Shown here in pieces: positions 1 to 5,275 of a stretch of DNA of 7,565 nt. The stretch is taken from NCBI GenBank assembly GCA_031266635.1, contig JAISAN010000186.1:1-7565 (forward strand). Reading direction: 5' to 3'. How positions within the stretch are numbered: the stretch's first letter is position 1; each line of letters opens with the position of its first letter. Made by a program: the position numbers and the translations under genes. This DNA comes from Treponema sp. GTDB lineage: Bacteria; Spirochaetota; Spirochaetia; Treponematales; Breznakiellaceae. Below the pieces are notes generated by a model. The model saw only the letters and a list, made by a program, of their open reading frames with translations, was not told where the DNA came from and searched no databases.

Positions 1-1163
1 TTGGCGGTAACCACAAAATGGTCAACCAGGGGAGCGCAGAGGTTGCCGAACAGAATCGCCAGCATCATGCCCTCCGGGAAGGCGGGATTGACCACCCGGA
101 TCAATATGACCATCACGCCGATCAGCGCCCCGTATATCCATTTGCCCGTATTGGTCATGGCGGCGGATACCGGATCGGTGGCCATGAAGATGGTCCCGAA
201 GGCAAAACCGCCCAGCACGAAATGCCAGTACCAGGGCATGGCAAACAGGAAGTTGCCTGAGGGGCCGATAATATTGAACAGGAAGCTCGTCGCCGCCGCC
301 CCCAGGAGAACGCCGGCGATGATCCGCAGGGAAACAACCCCGGTAAGGATGAGCAGCGCCCCGCCGATCAGAATCGCCAGGGTGGATGTTTCGCCCGTGG
401 CGCCGGGCAGCATGCCGAAAAAGGCATCCAGCCAGGAGGCGCCGGTCCCCGCCGCTTCCTGGGCCAAGGGCGTGGCGCTGGTAACGCCGTCCACCGCGAC
501 CCACACGGTGTCGCCGGTAAGCTGGGCCGGGTAGGCGAAAAACAGGAAGGCCCGGCCGGTGAGGGCCGGATTGAGGAAGTTAAAGCCCGTGCCGCCGAAC
601 ACTTCCTTGCCGATAATGACCCCGAAGCTGATCCCCAGCGCCACCTGCCACAGAGGAATGGTGGGCGGCAGGATCAGGGGAAACAGGATCATGGTAACAA
701 AAATACCTTCGCTGACATCGTGCTTTCGCACACAGGCAAACAGGATTTCCCAGAAAATACCAACTACTATGGATGTCAGCAGGATCGGGAAGAAATAAAC
801 CGCCCCATGCACGAAGTTGGCCCAGATACTGCCCGGATCAAAACCGACGGTGCGCTCCAGAAAAGCCCCCCGCCAGCCCTCCAGTGCCCTGGTAAGCAGC
901 TCGGGGTTGGCCACATAGGCGCTGTTGGCCTGAAACCCCACGTTCCACATACCCATGAATATGGCCGGGAAGGTGGCAAACACGACGATAATCATGATTC
1001 GCTTTAAGTCCATCGCGTCCCGCACATGGGCGGTGGTCCGGGTTACATAGGCGGGGCGGTAAAAAAACGTGTCCCCCGCCTCAAAGAAGGGATAAAGTTT
1101 TTCAAACCGCCCGCCCTTTTTAAAATGAGGCTCCAGACGGTCGAGGAATCGGCGCAATCCCAT
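1..1163 (-). CDS. nqrB: Na+-translocating NADH:quinone reductase subunit B (partial, C-terminus off window)
   Basis: NqrB is a membrane subunit of the NQR complex in the cytoplasmic membrane, which oxidises NADH, reduces quinone and exports Na+. Reading leftwards from ATG at 1163 gives 387 codons with no stop before the window edge. The family is about 410-415 residues, so only some 20-30 are missing. The N-terminus (MGLRRFLDRLEPHF) and the segment HVRDAMDLKRIMI (residues 46-58) are typical of NqrB. Residues 186-211 carry the GKEVFGGTG and NFLNPALTGRAF block, and residues 327-340 read FMATDPVSAAMTNT. The covalent-FMN site is DGVTSAT (225-231), with Thr231 as the expected FMN-linked residue; Vibrio NqrB uses an equivalent Thr. 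Multiple hydrophobic segments are visible, for example 54-73, 121-143, 263-294 and 344-357. The start is supported by AAGGAGG seven bases upstream. It begins 2 bases after the nqrA stop, so the two are surely cotranscribed. The identification is very secure. Confidence 0.97.
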   Translation of the reverse strand, partial: MGLRRFLDRLEPHFKKGGRFEKLYPFFEAGDTFFYRPAYVTRTTAHVRDAMDLKRIMIIVVFATFPAIFMGMWNVGFQANSAYVANPELLTRALEGWRGAFLERTVGFDPGSIWANFVHGAVYFFPILLTSIVVGIFWEILFACVRKHDVSEGIFVTMILFPLILPPTIPLWQVALGISFGVIIGKEVFGGTGFNFLNPALTGRAFLFFAYPAQLTGDTVWVAVDGVTSATPLAQEAAGTGASWLDAFFGMLPGATGETSTLAILIGGALLILTGVVSLRIIAGVLLGAAATSFLFNIIGPSGNFLFAMPWYWHFVLGGFAFGTIFMATDPVSAAMTNTGKWIYGALIGVMVILIRVVNPAFPEGMMLAILFGNLCAPLVDHFVVTA

Positions 1164-1165
1164 GA

Positions 1166-2509
1166 TCAGCCCTCCTTCTCAATACGGGTTAAAACATCCC
1201 GCAAAATGGGGCCGTACTCATACTTGCCCGCGCAGACATACGAACACAAAGCCAGATCCTCCTCATCAAGTTCCAGACAGCCCAGTTTCTGGGCCATCTC
1301 CGTATCCCCCGCTACCAGATAGCGCAGGAGCTGGGTCGGCAGTATATCCAGCGGCATAACCGCCTCGTAATTCCCCATCGGCACGATGGGGCGGGGGCTG
1401 CCGTTGGTGGTGGTACTGAAGGCGAAGCGCTTTCCGGGGATAAACGCGGAAAGAACCACCCGCAGCACCGAATGTTTGTTGATTCCGGGACGCAGAAAGG
1501 AAAACATTTCCCGGTCCCGCCCTTCCCGGAGGCAGGAAATTTGCTGATGGTAACGGCCCAAAAAGGCCAGCGGCCCCGCGGCGGTCCGGCCGCTGAAAAC
1601 CGAGCCGGAAACCACGCGGTTTTCGCCGGGCTGCAATTCGCCCGCCGTTAGATCCTCCAGGCTGGCCCCCAGGCGGGTACGGAGCAGCCGGGGATTCTTG
1701 ACCACCGGCCCCGCCAGGGAGACAATCCGCTCCACCCAGAGGGTCCCGGTGGAAAACAGCTTGCCGGCGGCAATGACATCCTGATAACCGATATACCAGA
1801 CGGTCTTATGGGCGTCCACGGGATCGAGAAAATGGATGTGGGTGCCCGGCAGCCCGGCGGGATGGGGCCCGCTAAAACGCTCAAACCGCGTTCCGGGCAG
1901 CCCCTCGCCGGGGATCTGGCCGGTTCCGCCGGCGCAGATAAAAACCGTCCCCCTGGTCAGCCGGGAGAGGACTTTGATTCCCCGGAGAAAATCTTCCTTA
2001 TATTCGGCAATAACCAGGGCGGGATCGGCGGCCAGCGGCTGGGTATCGACAGCCGTTACGAAAATTGAGGCCGGTTCCGCGTCAAGGGCCGGCGTTTTGG
2101 AGTAGGGGCGGGTTCTGAAAGCCGTCCATAGGCCCGATTGCCGGAGATTTTCCCGCGCCGTCTCGGCGGGCAGTTGATTCAGTTCTTCGTCGGTGTAGCG
2201 GGGAAAGGAAACCGCGTCCTCCCCCTCCAGATCGATAACCACCGATTGAAAAACCCGCTGCGCCCCCCGGTTGACGGCGCTGACCACGCCCGCCCCCGGA
2301 GAGGTGAATAATACGCCCGGCGTCTTTTTGTCGGAAAACAGCGCCTGCCCCAGTTTGACCCGGTCGCCAACCTGCACCGCCATGGACGGCTTCATGCCGT
2401 GGTAGTCGAAACCGGCCAGGGCCACGCGCTTTACCGCCGGCCCCGGTTCAATTTCCTGGCGCGGCGCGCCGGTAATGGGTAAATCCAGTCCGCGTTTGAT
2501 TCTTGTCAT
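1166..2509 (-). CDS. nqrA: Na+-translocating NADH:quinone reductase subunit A
   Basis: NqrA is the peripheral cytoplasmic subunit of the NQR complex and contributes to quinone binding beside NqrB. The 447-residue product matches the usual family length (Vibrio about 446). Visible family blocks are the N-terminal RGLDLPITGAP (6-16), a barrel-like domain around 27-96 with GFDYHGMKPSMAVQVGDRV, then GPHPAGLPGTHIHFLDPV (214-231) followed by KTVWYIGYQDVIAAGKLF (235-252). GRYHQQISCL lies at 318-327, and near the C-terminus are MGNYEAVMPLDILPTQLLRYL (378-398) and a Cys-containing CSYVCAGKYEYG (422-433). The ATG at 2509 is preceded by CAGGTTGA, a moderate ribosome binding site. It is the first gene of the leftward operon, followed by nqrB. 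A promoter at 2703-2731 gives it a leader of roughly 185 nt. No frameshift or missing block is seen. Confidence 0.98.
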   Translation of the reverse strand: MTRIKRGLDLPITGAPRQEIEPGPAVKRVALAGFDYHGMKPSMAVQVGDRVKLGQALFSDKKTPGVLFTSPGAGVVSAVNRGAQRVFQSVVIDLEGEDAVSFPRYTDEELNQLPAETARENLRQSGLWTAFRTRPYSKTPALDAEPASIFVTAVDTQPLAADPALVIAEYKEDFLRGIKVLSRLTRGTVFICAGGTGQIPGEGLPGTRFERFSGPHPAGLPGTHIHFLDPVDAHKTVWYIGYQDVIAAGKLFSTGTLWVERIVSLAGPVVKNPRLLRTRLGASLEDLTAGELQPGENRVVSGSVFSGRTAAGPLAFLGRYHQQISCLREGRDREMFSFLRPGINKHSVLRVVLSAFIPGKRFAFSTTTNGSPRPIVPMGNYEAVMPLDILPTQLLRYLVAGDTEMAQKLGCLELDEEDLALCSYVCAGKYEYGPILRDVLTRIEKEG

Positions 2510-2702
2510 GCGTCAACCTGCCTGATAATAACGGAAAGATGCGGCTTTTAACCGCTGAAATGCCGGAAAACAACGTTCCGTTTTGTTGTTATCATATTCG
2601 TTCTTTTGAGGCTGTCCTAAAAACTGAAGTTTTTGAACAGCCTCTTTGTATAAGTTTATTATGCTTATGTTTTTTTTTCAATAATTTTCACTCCTTTTTT
2701 AT
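2510..2702 (-). promoter_or_regulatory. Long untranslated leader of nqrA
   Basis: If transcription starts near 2696, nqrA has a leader of about 185 nt. It contains two foldable regions. One is the imperfect inverted repeat at 2608-2644. The other is a nested pair nearer the gene: AACGGAA and TTCCGTT (2530-2536 with 2576-2582) enclosing GCGG and CCGC (2541-2544 with 2552-2555). No classical riboswitch or T-box core was recognised. The leader may affect mRNA stability or regulate expression, but that is inference. Confidence 0.35.
2608..2644. repeat. Imperfect inverted repeat (GAGGCTGT ... ACAGCCTC)
   Basis: The outer arms GAGGCTGT (2608-2615) and ACAGCCTC (2637-2644) pair perfectly for 8 bp. 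After one C/A mismatch, one C-G pair and one bulged T, the inner arms AAAAAC and GTTTTT continue the stem around a TGAA loop. Neither strand has a proper T-run after the stem, so it is not a convincing terminator. It lies in the predicted nqrA leader. The ends resemble the GAGGCTGTC type of termini seen on some insertion sequences and small dispersed repeats, so it may be a miniature element or solo repeat. Only one copy is present here. Confidence 0.5.
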
Positions 2703-2731
2703 ATTATTACTTAATTTGTCAAGAATGTCAA
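2703..2731 (-). promoter_or_regulatory. Sigma70-type promoter for the nqr operon
   Basis: On the minus strand a perfect TTGACA -35 box (2726-2731) is separated by exactly 17 bases from AATAAT (2703-2708), a 5 of 6 match to the -10 consensus. The expected start is near 2696. Upstream of the -35 box, 2732-2759 is almost pure A/T and could serve as an UP element. A second TTGACA (2717-2722) lies inside the spacer and forms a 9-base-period direct repeat with the first. It might be chance or a protein-binding repeat. This is the best promoter in the intergenic region and points at nqrA. Confidence 0.65.
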
Positions 2732-2787
2732 TTTTTTTCTTTTAAAAATCGAAAAAAAATCCACAGGCAAAATGCCGCCCTTATAAC

Positions 2788-2816
2788 TTGCATAAGCGCG
2801 TTTCTTCCGGTAAAAT
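2788..2816 (+). promoter_or_regulatory. Candidate promoter for the secG / V-ATPase operon
   Basis: TTGCAT (2788-2793) is followed after 17 bases by TAAAAT (2811-2816). The -10 box matches consensus at 5 of 6 positions and the -35 box only in its TTG. The start would be near 2823, giving secG a leader of about 170 nt. The spacing is ideal and there is no better candidate closer to secG, but the -35 box is weak, so the call is tentative. Confidence 0.4.
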
Positions 2817-2823
2817 ACAGTAT

Positions 2824-2865
2824 GGGAATCTTTGGAAATCCTGGCGGGTTCCCGGATATTTCCCG
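2824..2865 (+). promoter_or_regulatory. Leader segment with mutually exclusive pairings
   Basis: Just after the predicted start site, GGAAAT (2834-2839) can pair with ATTTCC (2858-2863), enclosing a small CGG/CCG stem (2845-2847 with 2852-2854). Alternatively GGGAA (2824-2828) can pair with either of two TTCCC copies (2849-2853 or 2860-2864). Such competing pairings occur in attenuators. The next T-run (2877-2882) begins 12 or more bases after the stem, so it is not a textbook terminator. I see no known riboswitch consensus. Confidence 0.25.
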
Positions 2866-2928
2866 AAGAAGATTGCTTTTTTCCGTGTACTATACACAAA
2901 TACGATAAAGCGGTTTTTTTCATGGGGC

Positions 2929-2963
2929 AAAAAAACCTCTGAAAACGGTAGCTTTTAGAGGTT
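2929..2963 (-). terminator. Hairpin with T-run on the minus strand, upstream of secG
   Basis: AACCTCT (2934-2940) pairs with AGAGGTT (2957-2963), and the stem continues inward to about 12 of 13 pairs around a GGTA loop. On the minus strand the stem runs straight into seven T (2929-2935), the form of an intrinsic terminator for leftward transcription. On the plus strand only CCCTTATTTTC follows, which is a poor terminator. No minus-strand gene ends here, so it would stop antisense or leftward read-through from the secG side before it reaches the nqr promoter. It may alternatively act as a hairpin in the secG leader. Confidence 0.45.
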
Positions 2964-2982
2964 CCCTTATTTTCATATTAAT

Positions 2983-2986
2983 GGAG
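2983..2986 (+). promoter_or_regulatory. Ribosome binding site that sets the secG start
   Basis: GGAG lies 8 bases before ATG at 2995. A TTG in the same frame at 2989 would sit only two bases after it, too close for initiation, so the ATG is preferred. Confidence 0.65.
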
Positions 2987-2994
2987 TCTTGAAG

Positions 2995-3384
2995 ATGAAT
3001 GTACTCAGTATTGTGCTGTTGGTTTTTTTTGTAATCATAGCGGTTTTGCTGATCTTGTTGGTTTTGATCCAGAATGAAGAAGGGGACAGCCTGGGGGGTA
3101 TTTTTGCCGGGGGCAGCGGCTCCGCCTTTGGTTCCCGGTCGGGGAATGTGTTGACCAAGACAACTACGGTACTGGGGGCTCTTTTTCTGATTATCAGTCT
3201 TAGTTTGGCCCTTTTGAACCGGACCCCCGGCGGTTCCGGGGTGGAATCCGCGGGAAGAGAGCTTTCGGGTGAAATCGAAGGAACGAACTGGCTGGACGAA
3301 GAATTAAACCTTCAGGATGGTGAAATACCGGGAGACGAAATACAGGAAAACCTGGGCGGGGAAGAAGCCGCGGCGTCTGAATAG
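2995..3384 (+). CDS. secG: Preprotein translocase subunit SecG
   Basis: SecG is the small membrane subunit of the SecYEG channel and assists SecA-driven export across the cytoplasmic membrane. The 129-residue product from ATG 2995 has two hydrophobic helices, about 4-25 and 56-74. They are separated by the family loop LIQNEEGDSLGGIFAGG (24-40) and a G/S-rich stretch ending in FGSRSGNVLTKTT. The helix-loop-helix core is standard. After residue 77 comes an unusual tail of about 50 residues (to 129) rich in Glu and Asp and with no hydrophobic segment. Many SecG proteins end soon after helix 2. It is the first gene of the rightward operon, and the next gene starts 12 bases after its stop. Identity is confident; the role of the tail is unknown. 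Confidence 0.93.
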   Translation: MNVLSIVLLVFFVIIAVLLILLVLIQNEEGDSLGGIFAGGSGSAFGSRSGNVLTKTTTVLGALFLIISLSLALLNRTPGGSGVESAGRELSGEIEGTNWLDEELNLQDGEIPGDEIQENLGGEEAAASE

Positions 3385-3396
3385 GCTGGGGGTTTT

Positions 3397-3870
3397 ATGT
3401 TCCTGTACGAGGTATTCCGGCCGGAATTAATCAAGGTGAATCTGGAGGCGGTGGACAAAGATGAAGCCTTCGAAGAATTGGTGGATCATTTTTGCCAGGC
3501 TGAACGGTCCAATGCCAGGGAAGAAATTCTGGAGGCCCTGCGGGAACGGGAAGCCAAAATGTCCACCGGGATTCACAAGGGTATCGGTATTCCTCACGGA
3601 AAAACCAATGCCGTGGAAAACGTATACGGGGTGCTGGGTATTTCCCGGCGGGGGATCGATTACGACGCCCTGGACGGGGAGCCGGTGTATCTTGTTTTTA
3701 TGATTCTGATCCCCCAGAAAGATACGGAAAAACACCTCAAAATCCTCAAACGGATGGCGGAATTGCTGGAAAATCCCCAATTCTACATTGAACTGGTAGC
3801 TCAAAAGGACCCTCAGGGTGTGTATAATATTATCAAAAAATATGAAGATGTATTTATTACGCTGGATTAA
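3397..3870 (+). CDS. PTS EIIA type-2 (fructose/nitrogen-type) domain protein
   Basis: This 157-residue protein is a single EIIA domain of the fructose/mannitol (PtsN-like) class, soluble and cytoplasmic. These proteins accept phosphate from HPr on a histidine. The signature TGIHKGIGIPHGKTNAVENV (57-76) places the active site at His67 in IPHG. The N-terminal helix with DKDEAFEELVDHF (20-32) and the later VYLVFMILIPQKDTEKHLKILKRMAELL block are also typical. No EIIB or EIIC domain is attached and no sugar transporter lies beside it, so a regulatory role is more likely than sugar uptake. Treponemes are known to keep partial PTS sets of this sort. It sits between secG (12-base gap, with GGGGG before the ATG as a weak ribosome site) and V-ATPase genes. 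The family call is sure; the regulated target is not known. Confidence 0.9.
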   Translation: MFLYEVFRPELIKVNLEAVDKDEAFEELVDHFCQAERSNAREEILEALREREAKMSTGIHKGIGIPHGKTNAVENVYGVLGISRRGIDYDALDGEPVYLVFMILIPQKDTEKHLKILKRMAELLENPQFYIELVAQKDPQGVYNIIKKYEDVFITLD

Positions 3871-3902
3871 GGGAAACCGGTTCCGGCGGGACGCGGACAA
3901 GC

Positions 3903-4256
3903 ATGGCTAAGACTCTGGAATATCCGGGAGAAGAACCCGGACAGGAACCGTTTCAGCAGGCGCTTTTGGAACACCTCCTGAAAATCGAAGCCGAAGCCGC
4001 CGTTTTGGTGGACGAAGCCCAGGCGGATGTGGACCACCGGATCAGCGAGGCGGAACGGCATAACCGCGCCAGCTACGAGGAGCGCTACAGCCGGGAAGCG
4101 GCTGACCGGGAAGCGGCTTTTCACCGGGAGATCGAAGCGGTCAAAGCGTATTATCAGGAAGAACTTGAAGCCTACCGGGAAAGTCTTAATCATATCGTTA
4201 TGGATAAAAAACGTTTTTCAGATCTGATAACAACGTTTCTGACAAGGGATAACTAA
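3903..4256 (+). CDS. V/A-type ATPase peripheral-stalk (G/H-like) coiled-coil subunit
   Basis: The 117-residue product is mostly charged helix. Residues 18-105 are rich in Glu, Ala, Arg and Lys with a heptad-like pattern, for example LKIEAEAAVLVDEAQADVDHRISEAERHNRASYEERY (26-62). This resembles the short stalk subunit called G in eukaryotes, H in archaea and NtpF in Enterococcus, which pairs with subunit E to form the peripheral stalk. Position supports this, since it abuts subunit C by a TAATG stop/start overlap, and homologues often open V-ATPase operons. No membrane segment or signal peptide is present. The ATG at 3903 lacks a clear Shine-Dalgarno sequence, so translation may depend on coupling across the 32-base gap. 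Coiled coils give weak family specificity, so the subunit name rests partly on context. Confidence 0.72.
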   Translation: MAKTLEYPGEEPGQEPFQQALLEHLLKIEAEAAVLVDEAQADVDHRISEAERHNRASYEERYSREAADREAAFHREIEAVKAYYQEELEAYRESLNHIVMDKKRFSDLITTFLTRDN

Positions 4257-5275
4257 TGCCGGACATGGGGAAACGGGCGTATGTGTACGCCAAAGCCTGC
4301 GGAATTACCGGAAAATCCTGTGTCGGCCGGGGGATTTCCCGCCTGCGGGGCCTTACCCGTCTTTCAGATCTGGATCGTCTGATTTTTCCCGGTGAGACCC
4401 GGGAACTTCCCGGAAAAGAACTCCTGCGGGACCTGGAAAAACGCCTTACCCGCCGGGCGGTTAAACAAATTTCGTCCATAGTGGCGGCTTATACAAAACC
4501 GCCGGAACTTTTGATCCGGCTTCTGCGGGTTTACGAATACGCCGATGTAAAATCGCTGATGAATTTCCTGGGTTCCGGGGAAGCGGGCGCTCCGGTTTTT
4601 ACCGGCATCAAGCCCTTCGGAACGGTAAATTGGGCCGCCTGGCCGAAGCTTGAACTCATGTTCCGGGAAACGGAATTTGACTGGATTCCGGGGGAGAATT
4701 TCCGGGCCATGACCGGAGCTGAAAATATGCTTTGCCAGGCCCGGCTGGATCGCCAATATTACCAGCGGCTTTGGGAGAGCCTCCGCCGTCTTGCGAAAAA
4801 AGACCGGCGGGTGGGGGAATTTATTCTCGGGGAAGAAATATCCCTGCGGAACTGCGTGTGGGCCCTGCGTCTGCGGTACTATTACGGCCTGAGCCCCCAG
4901 GAGGGGCGGAAGTTTTTACTGGATATACCCCTGGGCTCCGGTTGTTCCGCCGCCGCGGACGCGGAGGCGGCGCTGAAATTTCCTCCGGACGGCGTTTCCT
5001 TCTGGAGCAACTGGAAACGGAGATCCTTTTTGAATCCCGAAAGATCGGGAGAAAACTGGAAACCGGACCCCCGGTTTTTCCAAAACGCGGTTTCCCGTTA
5101 TTTATACCGTCTGGCCCTTCGTTTTTTCCGCCGCAGCCCCTTTTCCCTGGATACGGCTGTGTGTTTTATCAAGCTAAAGCAGTTTGAGGAAGATCTGCTC
5201 ACCAGTGTTGCCGAAGGGGTAGGGTTGGGAATGTCCGGCGGGGATATTCTGGCGCTTCTGGAGGTGAAAGCATGA
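4256..5275 (+). CDS. ntpC: V/A-type ATPase subunit C (AC39 family)
   Basis: Subunit C (called d in eukaryotes) is the funnel-shaped cytoplasmic protein that joins the central rotor stalk to the membrane c-ring. The 339-residue length fits the AC39/NtpC family. Visible family features are the N-terminal YVYAKACG (9-16), RVYEYADVKSLMNFL (91-105), ARLDRQYYQRLW (162-173), EEISLRNCVWALRLRYYYGL (193-212) and the C-terminal FEEDLLTSVAEGVGLGM (310-326). The protein is mostly helical with many Arg residues. The ATG overlaps the previous stop in TAATG and AAGGGAT lies upstream as ribosome site; Met4 is an alternative start without one. Its own stop overlaps the next start as ATGA. Sequence similarity in this family is low, but motifs and context together make the call firm. 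Confidence 0.92.
   Translation: MPDMGKRAYVYAKACGITGKSCVGRGISRLRGLTRLSDLDRLIFPGETRELPGKELLRDLEKRLTRRAVKQISSIVAAYTKPPELLIRLLRVYEYADVKSLMNFLGSGEAGAPVFTGIKPFGTVNWAAWPKLELMFRETEFDWIPGENFRAMTGAENMLCQARLDRQYYQRLWESLRRLAKKDRRVGEFILGEEISLRNCVWALRLRYYYGLSPQEGRKFLLDIPLGSGCSAAADAEAALKFPPDGVSFWSNWKRRSFLNPERSGENWKPDPRFFQNAVSRYLYRLALRFFRRSPFSLDTAVCFIKLKQFEEDLLTSVAEGVGLGMSGGDILALLEVKA

Noticed and set aside
1..534. Long plus-strand open frame opposite nqrB
   Set aside because: It is antisense to an unmistakable NqrB and arises from GC-rich codon bias; the translation has no recognisable family.
2591..2681. Possible small leader peptide on the minus strand from TTG 2681 with GGAG upstream, running through the inverted repeat
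   Set aside because: The GGAG would lie within a few bases of the predicted RNA 5' end, the start is TTG, and the peptide is low in complexity. There is no support beyond an open frame of about 30 codons.
2503..2745. Plus-strand 80-codon frame upstream of secG
   Set aside because: It overlaps the nqrA start, lacks a ribosome site, and its Phe/Leu-rich end comes from T-runs.
2711..2923. A 70-codon minus-strand reading frame in the intergenic region, starting at ATG 2923
   Set aside because: It covers the predicted nqr -35 region and the secG leader, has no well-spaced ribosome site, starts just after a minus-strand terminator-like hairpin, and shows no recognisable domain. Its Lys/Phe-rich end reflects A/T-rich DNA.
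2989..2994. TTG at 2989 as secG start
   Set aside because: GGAG would be only two bases away. The ATG at 2995 has proper spacing and gives the usual SecG N-terminus.
3427..3900. 157-codon minus-strand frame opposite the EIIA gene
   Set aside because: It is an antisense shadow of a gene with a clear active-site motif; no ribosome site or family.
3871..3902. Short palindrome AACCGGTT in the gap before the stalk subunit
   Set aside because: It is only 8 bases with no loop and no T-run, so it is not a supported terminator or operator.
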